From Clostridia bacterium (GTDB lineage Bacteria; Bacillota; Clostridia; Oscillospirales; CAG-382): 7,624 bases of DNA. Of this stretch, positions 1 through 6,576 are shown piece by piece. The DNA is taken from positions 1 through 7,624 of the forward strand of contig JAGDBE010000028.1 in the NCBI GenBank assembly GCA_017959195.1, written 5' to 3'. A model generated the notes under the pieces. That model saw only the letters and a list, made by a program, of their open reading frames with translations. It had not been told where the DNA came from and searched no databases. Position 1 is the stretch's first letter, and each line of letters opens with the position of its first letter. The position numbers were made by a program, and so were the translations under genes.

Positions 1-1
1 T

Positions 2-646
2 AAGCAAAAATTCGGGATTCCGCGTCAAGGCGCGCGTGTAAAAGAACTTTGCGGAAAAATAATATTCGTTCCCGAGTTTAGAAATCCCGACGCGCTTAGG
101 AAAATAGAGGAATTTTCCCATTTATGGCTGATTTTTGATTTTTCGAAGTCCCACCGCGAAAAATGGTCGCCGACTGTGCGTCCGCCGCGGCTCGGCGGCA
201 ACGAGAGAATCGGCGTTTTTGCGAGCCGTTCGCCGTTCCGTCCGAATTCAATAGGGCTTTCCTGCGTCAAACTCGAAAGCGTCGGTTTTTCCGAAAAAGA
301 GGGTTATTTTCTCAACGTTTCGGGCGTGGATTTACTTGACAACACCCCGATTTACGACATAAAGCCCTACGTTCCCATGGCCGACTGTTTTCCCGACGCG
401 CGCGGAGGATATTCAGACGAAAACGCGGGACATCTGCTTGAAGTTGAGTTCTCGGAAAAATGCGAAAAAAACAAAATTCCCGAAAGCGACCTTATAATCA
501 TAAAAAAGTGCATATCGGAGGACCCGCGGCCGTCGTATCAGGAAGATGAGAGTAGAATTTACAGGATGAAATACAAAAAATACGACGTATGCTTTACGGT
601 CAAGGGAAAAAAGGCGATTATTTCCGAAATAATTGCGGACAAATAA
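2..646 (+). CDS. trmO: TrmO/TsaA family tRNA (N6-threonylcarbamoyladenosine37-N6)-methyltransferase, 5' partial
   Basis: The frame is open from base 2 to the TAA at 644-646, giving 214 visible residues; the start lies before the window. The visible protein opens with KFGIPRQ, followed by SHLWLIF (about residues 40-46) and then the signature VRPPRLGGNERIGVFASRSP with RPNSIGLS. The middle has DLLDNTPIYDIKPYVP and the C-terminal part has DPRPSYQ. These are hallmark blocks of the TsaA/TrmO (YaeB, UPF0066) family, SAM-dependent enzymes that N6-methylate t6A at position 37 of certain threonine tRNAs. E. coli TrmO is about 235 residues, so probably only some 15-20 N-terminal residues are missing. 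The in-frame GTG at 176 is internal: conserved family sequence lies upstream of it. The gene faces parA and ends at a shared terminator, so nothing links the two functionally. Family call secure; exact substrate by homology only. Confidence 0.93.
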   Translation, partial: KQKFGIPRQGARVKELCGKIIFVPEFRNPDALRKIEEFSHLWLIFDFSKSHREKWSPTVRPPRLGGNERIGVFASRSPFRPNSIGLSCVKLESVGFSEKEGYFLNVSGVDLLDNTPIYDIKPYVPMADCFPDARGGYSDENAGHLLEVEFSEKCEKNKIPESDLIIIKKCISEDPRPSYQEDESRIYRMKYKKYDVCFTVKGKKAIISEIIADK

Positions 647-650
647 AATA

Positions 651-681
651 AAAATCAGGTCTTTCGACCTGATTTTTTATT
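651..681. terminator. Bidirectional intrinsic terminator between trmO and parA
   Basis: A perfect inverted repeat lies between the two convergent stop codons. The core arms are 653-661 (AATCAGGTC) and 666-674 (GACCTGATT), extended by A/T pairs, around a TTTC loop. T-rich sequence follows on the + strand, and A-rich sequence precedes it, which gives a U-tract for leftward transcripts. It can therefore end both the trmO transcript and the leftward yybS-like/gdpP/parA transcript. It fills the whole 36-base gap between the genes. Confidence 0.9.
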
Positions 682-682
682 T

Positions 683-1453
683 TTATTTTCTCGATACAAT
701 TTCCTTTGCTATCTCCTTATACGCCGCACCGCCTTTGGAATGTTTATCGAAATACATTACCGGCATGCCGAAGCTCGGCGCTTCGGAAAGCCTTACGTTT
801 CTCGGCACGGGTGTGGCAAAGAGTTTATCGGGGAAATACTTTTTGAGCTCTTCAAGCACCTGCATTGTGAGGTTGAGTCTGCCGTCGAACATGGTTATTA
901 CAACCCCTAAAAGTTCGAGCGACGGGTTATACATTTTCTTTATTTTTGATATCGTCATCACGAGCTGGCTGAGTCCTTCAAGCGCGTAATATTCGCACTG
1001 CATCGGCACGACTACTCCGTCGGCGGCGCAGAGTGAATTTATCGTCAGAAGACCGAGCGACGGCGGGCAGTCGATTATTATATAGTCATAATCGCCACGC
1101 AGTGTATCAAGTGCTTTTTTTAGTTTATACTGCCTTTTTTCCTCATCGACGAGTTCAATTTCCGCGCCTGCAAGCGGTATATCCGCGGGAACCGCGTCAA
1201 GTCCTTCGAATTCCGTCTTTGATATGCAGTTATACGGATTTTCTCCCAGAATCAAGTCGTAAGAGGTTTTCACGCCTTTTTTCGATATTCCGACGCCGCT
1301 TGTGGCGTTGCCCTGCGGGTCGAAGTCGCAAAGAAGCGTCTTTTTGCCCAGAGAACCGAGAGACGCCGCTATATTAACGGCGGAAGTCGTCTTTCCGACT
1401 CCGCCTTTCTGGTTTGCAAATGCAAGTATTCTGCAGTTTTTTTCATCCGCCAT
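683..1453 (-). CDS. parA: ParA/Soj family chromosome-partitioning ATPase
   Basis: 256 residues, close to Soj length (about 253). The deviant Walker A is KGGVGKTT, with signature Lys16 and P-loop Lys21. A switch-I region follows as CDFDPQGN (Asp43, Asp45), and Walker B is IIIDCPPS with Asp128. The block PRNVRLSEAPSFG (217-229) is typical of chromosomal Soj and contains arginines in the region used for non-specific DNA binding. There is no MinD-like C-terminal amphipathic helix and no N-terminal helix-turn-helix. By family, it dimerises on ATP, binds DNA and is stimulated by ParB to segregate origins. The ATG at 1453 has AAGGAG at 1463-1468, nine bases upstream. It lies 23 bases after gdpP, probably in the same transcript. 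Oddly, no parB follows: the next gene is trmO on the other strand. Confidence 0.93.
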   Translation of the reverse strand: MADEKNCRILAFANQKGGVGKTTSAVNIAASLGSLGKKTLLCDFDPQGNATSGVGISKKGVKTSYDLILGENPYNCISKTEFEGLDAVPADIPLAGAEIELVDEEKRQYKLKKALDTLRGDYDYIIIDCPPSLGLLTINSLCAADGVVVPMQCEYYALEGLSQLVMTISKIKKMYNPSLELLGVVITMFDGRLNLTMQVLEELKKYFPDKLFATPVPRNVRLSEAPSFGMPVMYFDKHSKGGAAYKEIAKEIVSRK

Positions 1454-1462
1454 GAAAGTTTT

Positions 1463-1468
1463 CTCCTT
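1463..1468 (-). promoter_or_regulatory. Shine-Dalgarno for parA
   Basis: AAGGAG on the minus strand, nine bases before the ATG at 1453. It sits in the 23-base gap after the gdpP stop. No promoter is visible in the gap, which supports cotranscription with gdpP. Confidence 0.8.
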
Positions 1469-1476
1469 AAACGGTC

Positions 1477-3474
1477 TTACGCGTCCGTATTTTCATTCAT
1501 ATAGTCGTCGATTGCGTTTTTGAGTTTGATCAGTCCCTCTTCGAGCGAAACGTTATCCAGCTGTGCGCCGGCCGAGTCGAAATGTCCGCCTCCGCCGAGT
1601 TTTTCGAGTATGAGCTGAACGTTTACCGTGCCGTCGGAACGCGAGGAAATATGTACGCTTCCGTCTATTACGCATATGACGAACGAGGCGCTCACCTTTT
1701 CGAGTGTGAGCAGCTTATCCGCCGCCTTTGACGCGGCTATCTTATCCTTCTCGTGCGCGTCTTTTTCATAAACCGAAATCGCGATTTTTTCTTTATAGAT
1801 ATGGATATTGTTCTCAAACGCCGTTTCGCGTGTAAAATCTTCTATCGACATACTGAAAAGTTTTGTCGCGTCGTAGGGGTTTGCGCCCTCTCCGCGCAGA
1901 TACTGTGCGGCGCCGAAGGTCTTTGTTCCGGTATTTTTCGTAAACTGGTTGGTATCGAGGCTTATTCCGGCAAAGAGCAGGTTTGCCTCGGGTTTTGTGA
2001 GCGTTCCCGCGGGAACGGACTGTTCGAGTATCTCGCACATGAGTTCCGACGCCGACGAAGCGGCGGGTTCGATATACGAAATCTTCGGCGGATTTACGAA
2101 TTCGCCTGTCTTTCTATGGTGGTCTATCACGACGAACGAGCTTGCCGATTCATACAGTTCCGGCACCTCGAAGAAGGTCGGATTATTCACGTCGCACACC
2201 ACAAGCAGCGTATCCGAGCGTATGAGTTCGTGCGCCGTCTCCCTGTCGACGAACAATTCGTCGTACTCCCCTGCCTTATCGCGCATGCTGTCGAAAATTT
2301 TCTTCCGATTGAAGTCGTGCACGTTTACGACGACGTTTACGGGAACGCCGTTATATTTTGCTATTCTCGACACGGCGACGCAGGACGCGATGGAATCGTG
2401 GTCTGCGTATTTATGTCCCATAACTATGACGTTTCCGCTGCTTTTTATAAGGCTTGTAAGCTCGTTTGCAATTACTCTCGAGCGCACCTTGGTCTTCTTC
2501 TGCACGGACTTTGACTTACCTCCGTAGTATTCGACCGAGTTTTCGCTCTTTACGACCGCCTGGTCGCCGCCCCTCTGGAGTGCGAGGTCGAGCGCGTTTC
2601 TCGCGACGCTTTCCTTTTCGCCGAAGGTGCCTTCGATTTTGGAAACGCCTATCGACGCGGTGAACGGCATGGTTATATTATCTATTTCTATCTCTCTGAT
2701 CTTATCGAGAATATCGAATTTATCCTCATCGAGCTTTTCAAAATAGCGCTGCTCAAAAAGGATGATGAATTTATCCTTATCGTATTCCTTTATGATTCCG
2801 CCTATCGACGCGGTCCACGCGTCGAGCACGCTTCCTATCGCCGCAAGCGCCGTTCTCTGTTTATCCTGAATGAACTGCACGGCTTCCGAGAAATTATCTA
2901 TGACGACGAACGCCACCATGAGCGATTTCATCTCGACTTCGCGCTTTGCAACGGCAAGCGGGGTAACGTCGTTCCAGACGGTAATACAGTGTCCCTTTCC
3001 CGCCGACGACGTCTTATAGAAATTCACTTCGTATTCCTTGTTTTCCGTATTTATCTGCACGGGTTCGGCGTTATCGCGGAACATTCTTGCGGGACTCAGC
3101 GACGAGCCGAACTTTTCGGACAGTTTTTTGCCGTAAAACGTCTCTTTTTCATCGGAAATTGCCAAAAACGCCTTATTGTACCACACGATTTCGCCCGAGC
3201 CGCCTACTATCGCTATCGGATTCTTAAAGGAGGTTACGAAATTTATCGTCATTCCCGACAGCAGCGGACTCTCCTTTGTCATGCCGCTTTTTTTGATTTC
3301 ATTGCGCGCAATTATCGCGTTTCCCGCGAGAAAGAGCAGTATTATTGCCGCTCCCGCAAAAACAAGCGGATATTCTCTTTTAACAAGACATGCAAGAGTA
3401 AGCAGCACGAGTGCAAAAAGCCCCGCAAGCACGCTTTTCTTTGAAAACATCTTGTTCAAACAGTCTTTTAACAT
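1477..3474 (-). CDS. gdpP: GdpP/YybT cyclic-di-AMP phosphodiesterase (TM-PAS-degenerate GGDEF-DHH/DHHA1)
   Basis: 665 residues with the full GdpP architecture and usual length. Two transmembrane segments lie at about 14-31 and 35-54. A PAS domain follows (about 76-170, with NPIAIVGGSGEIVWYN), then a degenerate GGDEF domain (about 180-310) in which the active GGDEF motif is lost (YDKDKFIILF). The DHH domain has motif I as GHKYADHD (His354, Asp358, Asp360), Asp428 in CDVNNP, and DHH at 451-453. Asp507 lies in GISLDTNQF, and the DHHA1 motif GGGGHFDSAGAQ is at 627-638. All expected metal-binding residues are present, so it is likely active. By family it hydrolyses c-di-AMP to pApA at the membrane, affecting osmolyte/K+ transport, wall homeostasis and beta-lactam tolerance. 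The ATG at 3474 has a modest AAAGGA site about 11 bases upstream. It follows the YybS-like gene by 32 bases. Confidence 0.95.
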   Translation of the reverse strand: MLKDCLNKMFSKKSVLAGLFALVLLTLACLVKREYPLVFAGAAIILLFLAGNAIIARNEIKKSGMTKESPLLSGMTINFVTSFKNPIAIVGGSGEIVWYNKAFLAISDEKETFYGKKLSEKFGSSLSPARMFRDNAEPVQINTENKEYEVNFYKTSSAGKGHCITVWNDVTPLAVAKREVEMKSLMVAFVVIDNFSEAVQFIQDKQRTALAAIGSVLDAWTASIGGIIKEYDKDKFIILFEQRYFEKLDEDKFDILDKIREIEIDNITMPFTASIGVSKIEGTFGEKESVARNALDLALQRGGDQAVVKSENSVEYYGGKSKSVQKKTKVRSRVIANELTSLIKSSGNVIVMGHKYADHDSIASCVAVSRIAKYNGVPVNVVVNVHDFNRKKIFDSMRDKAGEYDELFVDRETAHELIRSDTLLVVCDVNNPTFFEVPELYESASSFVVIDHHRKTGEFVNPPKISYIEPAASSASELMCEILEQSVPAGTLTKPEANLLFAGISLDTNQFTKNTGTKTFGAAQYLRGEGANPYDATKLFSMSIEDFTRETAFENNIHIYKEKIAISVYEKDAHEKDKIAASKAADKLLTLEKVSASFVICVIDGSVHISSRSDGTVNVQLILEKLGGGGHFDSAGAQLDNVSLEEGLIKLKNAIDDYMNENTDA

Positions 3475-3506
3475 CTGCGTTTATATCCTTTCAATCAGTC
3501 CTGATT

Positions 3507-4559
3507 TTACAAACGGTTCTGAAAAGTATACGATTTTCTTATTACCGACGACGCCCCTATAAACGAGAGGATTATGAACACCGTGCCGAAGCTTGCGAAA
3601 AGTGAAAGCGCAAGTATGGCGGAAACGATGATTATCACCGCCGCAGCTCCGTTTATCTTTACTTTCAGGAAATTATAAACGGCCTTTAATCCGAGGTATG
3701 AAAACGGGACCGACAAAACCGTGCTGACGTTATAAAACGCCGCCGAAACAATCTCGTTTCCCACAAAAAAGTCGAATATGAAATACGCGGCGTACGACAC
3801 GTACAAAAATCTTGCGCCGAGCGGCGACATACTGAAAATCCAGTCCCTGTCTTCAAGGCACTCTTTCTGCATTGACGAAATTTTGCAGAAAAAGCCGTAA
3901 AGCGCGACCGAAAGCGCCGCAATAATCATTCCGTAAACGACGAGCGAGCTTATCGCGTTTGCTTTTACTGCGTATTCGCCCGCTTTTGCGAGCGCCTCCG
4001 CATAGTTTGCCGTCTCTTCGCTCACCTGAGGAGTGCTTTCCGAAATGACTTCGAACATATTTCTGTACAAACTTCCGATAAACGACGCCGCCGTCTCTAC
4101 TGCAGTCTTTACCGTTGACGGCGCTATGTTTCCGTACGCCTTCCACACGAGAACGAGTGCGTTTGCGATTATTCCCGCGGCGCAGACCGCCGAAAGCGAA
4201 GCGTAGGTCTTTGATTTACTCATCTTTTCTTTTGCGCAGTAAAAAAGGCATAGCGCAAGAAGCAGGCAGACAAGTACGTTTACAGCCGCGCCGAAAACAT
4301 CTTTCTCATCGGGATTTTTACCGGATGCAAAAAACACCGCCGCAAAAGCGACTATCGGAATTGCCGCAATTACGGGTATATTCCCTCTCGACATAAGTAT
4401 CGAATAGGTTATCGAAAAAAGCACGCACGCAAGTATTCCCAAAACGGAAAATACAGAATAGCCCGCGGCAAAATACAGCAGCGAGAGTGCGGATATCACA
4501 AAAAATACAACCGTTATTATTCCGTTGTTCTTTATATTTTTGCTTTTTTCTCCGTTCAA
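3507..4559 (-). CDS. Multi-pass membrane protein, YybS-like (DUF2232-type)
   Basis: 350 residues, strongly hydrophobic. Probable membrane segments are at about 14-34, 36-56, 60-78, 88-108, 119-139, 202-225, 249-267, 274-298, 304-321 and 324-340. A polar, helical stretch at about 141-200 contains AETANYAEALAKAGEYAVKANA-like repeats of Ala/Glu/Lys and separates two membrane bundles. I see no catalytic motif. Assignment as YybS-like rests on topology, on position directly upstream of gdpP (as in B. subtilis yybS-yybT), and on a weak C-terminal resemblance (VPFSYLGLKAVYNF). YybS of B. subtilis is about 309 residues, so this one is somewhat long. The family's function is not well established. The start is TTG at 4559, supported by GGGAG seven bases upstream; an in-frame stop lies at 4596-4598 and no ATG or GTG lies between. 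It is probably the first gene of the operon. Confidence 0.6.
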   Translation of the reverse strand: MNGEKSKNIKNNGIITVVFFVISALSLLYFAAGYSVFSVLGILACVLFSITYSILMSRGNIPVIAAIPIVAFAAVFFASGKNPDEKDVFGAAVNVLVCLLLALCLFYCAKEKMSKSKTYASLSAVCAAGIIANALVLVWKAYGNIAPSTVKTAVETAASFIGSLYRNMFEVISESTPQVSEETANYAEALAKAGEYAVKANAISSLVVYGMIIAALSVALYGFFCKISSMQKECLEDRDWIFSMSPLGARFLYVSYAAYFIFDFFVGNEIVSAAFYNVSTVLSVPFSYLGLKAVYNFLKVKINGAAAVIIIVSAILALSLFASFGTVFIILSFIGASSVIRKSYTFQNRL

Positions 4560-4566
4560 AGCCGTT

Positions 4567-4571
4567 CTCCC
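4567..4571 (-). promoter_or_regulatory. Shine-Dalgarno that fixes a TTG start
   Basis: GGGAG on the minus strand, seven bases before the TTG at 4559. No ATG or GTG lies in frame between the upstream stop (4596-4598) and this TTG, so the site decides the start of the YybS-like protein. A TTG start suggests modest translation of the membrane protein. Confidence 0.7.
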
Positions 4572-4596
4572 GTAAATTAAAAACTTTCCGTAATTT

Positions 4597-4630
4597 ATTA
4601 TATTTTACCACAACGGCCTTCTTTTTGCAA
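4597..4630 (-). promoter_or_regulatory. Predicted sigma-A promoter of the yybS-like/gdpP/parA operon
   Basis: Reading leftward, TTGCAA (4625-4630) and TAAAAT (4602-4607) are separated by exactly 17 bases. A second -10-like TATAAT overlaps at 4597-4602 but would need a 22-base spacer. The predicted leader is only about 35 bases, too short for a riboswitch. Prediction from sequence only. Confidence 0.55.
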
Positions 4631-4702
4631 GACCTCTCTTATCCCGCTTTTTCTCCGTTTTTCGCAAAAATCCGTCTTTTTTTGCGTTTTATCAAATAAT
4701 TG

Positions 4703-4731
4703 TTGACAAACACTCCGTTTTATGTTATACT
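4703..4731 (+). promoter_or_regulatory. Strong sigma-A promoter of the tRNA-Glu pair
   Basis: TTGACA (4703-4708), a perfect -35, is followed by a 17-base spacer and TATACT (4726-4731), one mismatch from consensus. The predicted start is near 4738, about 11 bases before the first mature tRNA. Such near-consensus promoters are usual for stable RNA genes. Confidence 0.85.
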
Positions 4732-4748
4732 ACAAAAGCACTTAATCC

Positions 4749-4823
4749 GGCCCCCTGGTCAAGCGGCTAAGACATCGCCCTCTCACGGCGAAAACGGGAG
4801 TTCGATTCTCCCGGGGGTCACCA
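4749..4823 (+). tRNA. tRNA-Glu (anticodon CTC)
   Basis: 75 bases including an encoded CCA. The acceptor stem GGCCCCC/GGGGGTC has one G-U pair. The D arm is GTC...GAC, the anticodon stem TCGCC/GGCGA, and the loop CTCTCAC places CTC at 4782-4784. The T arm is GGGAG-TTCGATT-CTCCC. The body closely matches bacterial tRNA-Glu, including the CACGG segment after the anticodon. It reads GAG, complementing the TTC isoacceptor just downstream. Confidence 0.93.
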
Positions 4824-4830
4824 ATATTGC

Positions 4831-4905
4831 GGCCCGTTGGTCAAGCGGTTAAGACACGGCCCTTTCACGGCTGTAACATGGGTTCGATTCCCGTACGGGT
4901 CACCA
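4831..4905 (+). tRNA. tRNA-Glu (anticodon TTC)
   Basis: 75 bases with encoded CCA, starting seven bases after the first tRNA. The acceptor stem is GGCCCGT/ACGGGTC, the anticodon stem CGGCC/GGCTG with a G-U pair, and the loop CTTTCAC places TTC at 4864-4866. The T arm is ATGGG-TTCGATT-CCCGT. My hand alignment to the upstream copy gives about 58 of 75 identical positions, with differences mostly compensatory in stems. This suggests old divergence rather than recent duplication. It reads GAA, and GAG by wobble. Cotranscribed with its neighbour from the 4703 promoter. Confidence 0.95.
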
Positions 4906-4938
4906 AAAAACCATCCTCGCAAAGAGGATGGTTTTTTT
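4906..4938 (+). terminator. Intrinsic terminator of the tRNA-Glu operon
   Basis: CCATCCTC (4911-4918), loop GCAAA and GAGGATGG (4924-4931) form a perfect 8-bp stem followed by seven T residues. The flanking A-run and T-run can lengthen the stem. It begins directly after the CCA of the second tRNA. Confidence 0.93.
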
Positions 4939-4973
4939 ACTTATTACCTCTTCACTTTACAATCATCAAAACC

Positions 4974-5005
4974 GCGCGCTCCGAATAAACGGAGCGCGCT
5001 TTTTT
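4974..5005. terminator. GC-rich terminator hairpin, probably bidirectional
   Basis: Arms GCGCGCTCCG (4974-4983) and CGGAGCGCGC (4990-4999) form a perfect 10-bp stem around AATAAA. Six T residues follow on the + strand, making it a backup for the tRNA operon. Leftward it lies 11 bases after the beta-propeller gene stop and is followed on that strand by GGTTTT, a weaker U-tract. It is the only visible terminator for the leftward SLH/propeller operon. Confidence 0.85.
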
Positions 5006-5010
5006 ATTCC

Positions 5011-6576
5011 TTAAACCAAATCATACACGCATATCGCGCCTGATAGTGTGTTTACGATTATTTCGTAAGAGCCGTCGGAGTCTATATCGCATATCACCGG
5101 CTTTGCCATGCTGCCGTTTGATTTCCGGCCCTTTTCGGTACTGTCGGGAAGCGGGGTTTTATACAGAAGTCTGCCCTCGTAATTCAGTATATACAGGCTT
5201 CCCCTCGTTATCCCGTAGCCCTGCTCGGTATCGAAGTACGAGCAGAAAACTATCTCCTTTTTGCCGTCGAAATCGAGGTCCGAACACACGACGGGAGACG
5301 CGTATTCAAACTGCGGGCTTGTGCGCTTGGTCAAGTTATACGGCCAGGCGTACGGCTCTTTTTTATCAAGCGAAAAGCAATGGACTTTTCCGTTATACGA
5401 GTTGAAAAGTATTTCAGGCACGCCGTCTCCGTCGATATCCTCTGCGCACGGAAGCGAGAACACGCCCGACGCGATATTCGTACCGCTCTGATACAGCGGA
5501 CGTCCGAGGTCTGTGGGTATCGTTTCCCAGTTATAGCCGAGTTTATCGTTTCTGTAACGCGTTCTGTCGCCGTTAAGTATTGCGACCGACATATATTCGC
5601 TCGGCGGGTATGTTATATATTTTCTGTTGCACATCAGAACCGACGTTATTATCTCGGGTTTGCCGTCAAAATCTATATCGCTCACCGCGACTCCCGCGTG
5701 TCCGAATTCCGCTTTATAAAGGCTCTCCCTTTTTTCGTTTCCGGTAACTGCAAAGCCGAAACCGCGGTTTTCTCCGCGTATTTCGGCGGCGTAATTTTCA
5801 TAAAACGCCACTTCGCCCCAGTTTCTGCCGCCGAAAACCGTCGGGTTTGCGGGGTACGGGCTGCCGTCGGGCTCAAAAACGCAAAGATACGACATATCGC
5901 TCGGCGCGATTATTTCAAGTATGCCATCGCCGTTAAGGTCGGCGGTCGTTATTCCGTCCATGAAAACTCCGTAAAGCAGCTGCTTTTCGGTGTCGGGAGT
6001 CTGCGGCCAGCCGTCTCTTATTTTTCCGTCGTAATTATAGACGTATATGCTTGTAATGCTCTCAATTCCGAGCCCCGCGATTATCTCCGTCTTTCCGTCG
6101 CCGTCAAGGTCCGCTGCTTCAAGCGATCTTACCGAAACGTCGGCGGGAATCTGCGGCCAGCCGGGAAGAAAATATCCGTCGGCGCTCAGCACGGAAATTA
6201 CTCCGCGTCCGTGTCCCGTTATGATTTCCTTTTTGCCGTCGCCGTCTACGTCCGCGATTTCAACGTCGGACCAGGTATGTCCGTTGCTTGCGCCGAATTC
6301 GGCAAACGGCGTATTTCTGTCCTTGCCGGAATTGACCTTCCACTTCTGTTTGCCGGTCTCGGCTTCAAGCACGGTTATCGAGTAGTTTGAAAACACTATT
6401 TCGATTTTGCCGTCGCCGTCGATATCCTCTGCCGCCGGCGAGGAATAGTATGATTCCTCCGTCCAGCCGGAAAGCGTGCCGGCGTTCGCATATTTCAATA
6501 CGGGTTCTATGCCCGCCGAAACCGCAAGCGGAGCCGTTATGAGAAAACAAACGAAAAATATGACTGCTTTTTTCAT
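5011..6576 (-). CDS. Secreted VCBS/FG-GAP repeat beta-propeller protein
   Basis: 521 residues. The N-terminus MKKAVIFFVCFLITAPLAVSA is a clear signal peptide, probably cut near residue 21. The rest carries eight calcium-binding loops of form DxDxDGxxE, starting at residues 51, 109, 156, 213 (DLNGDG), 300, 380, 433 and 497. They are spaced 47-87 residues apart, each followed by a hydrophobic strand (EIIxG type), as in FG-GAP/VCBS propellers. GWPQ occurs twice after strands. No SLH, LPXTG or membrane anchor and no catalytic domain is seen, so it is probably exported to the wall or medium and may bind proteins or glycans; the ligand is unknown. The ATG at 6576 overlaps the upstream TGA as ATGA, with GGAG about seven bases before it, so translation is coupled to the SLH gene. 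The function of such proteins is poorly known; the family call is firm. Confidence 0.9.
   Translation of the reverse strand: MKKAVIFFVCFLITAPLAVSAGIEPVLKYANAGTLSGWTEESYYSSPAAEDIDGDGKIEIVFSNYSITVLEAETGKQKWKVNSGKDRNTPFAEFGASNGHTWSDVEIADVDGDGKKEIITGHGRGVISVLSADGYFLPGWPQIPADVSVRSLEAADLDGDGKTEIIAGLGIESITSIYVYNYDGKIRDGWPQTPDTEKQLLYGVFMDGITTADLNGDGILEIIAPSDMSYLCVFEPDGSPYPANPTVFGGRNWGEVAFYENYAAEIRGENRGFGFAVTGNEKRESLYKAEFGHAGVAVSDIDFDGKPEIITSVLMCNRKYITYPPSEYMSVAILNGDRTRYRNDKLGYNWETIPTDLGRPLYQSGTNIASGVFSLPCAEDIDGDGVPEILFNSYNGKVHCFSLDKKEPYAWPYNLTKRTSPQFEYASPVVCSDLDFDGKKEIVFCSYFDTEQGYGITRGSLYILNYEGRLLYKTPLPDSTEKGRKSNGSMAKPVICDIDSDGSYEIIVNTLSGAICVYDLV

Noticed and set aside
25..270. 81-codon open frame on the minus strand
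   Set aside because: Antisense to the most conserved block of TrmO.
1753..2514. 253-codon open frame on the + strand
   Set aside because: It lies entirely antisense to gdpP, whose frame carries all DHH/DHHA1 motifs; its translation is Arg/His/Cys-rich with no domain.
3493..3506. Small palindrome AATCAG-TC-CTGATT after the YybS-like stop codon
   Set aside because: A 6-bp stem with a 2-base loop and no U-tract on the transcribed strand; not a credible terminator within the operon.
4560..4600. Possible riboswitch (for example c-di-AMP-sensing ydaO type) before the gdpP operon
   Set aside because: The predicted leader is only about 35 bases and has no such fold.
4749..4905. tRNA-Glu genes as an integration (att) site
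   Set aside because: I see no copy of the tRNA 3' end elsewhere in the window, and no integrase or phage gene nearby.
4837..5043. 68-codon open frame on the + strand
   Set aside because: It overlaps the second tRNA-Glu and both terminators, so it is not a plausible protein gene.
5380..6390. 336-codon open frame on the + strand
   Set aside because: Antisense to the beta-propeller gene; its length comes from the repeated D/G-rich codons on the true strand, and it has no recognisable motif.
6404..6427. Repeated GCCGTC units at several places between 5270 and 6430
   Set aside because: They encode the Asp-Gly-Asp calcium loops of the propeller; the repetition is explained by protein repeats rather than a DNA repeat element.
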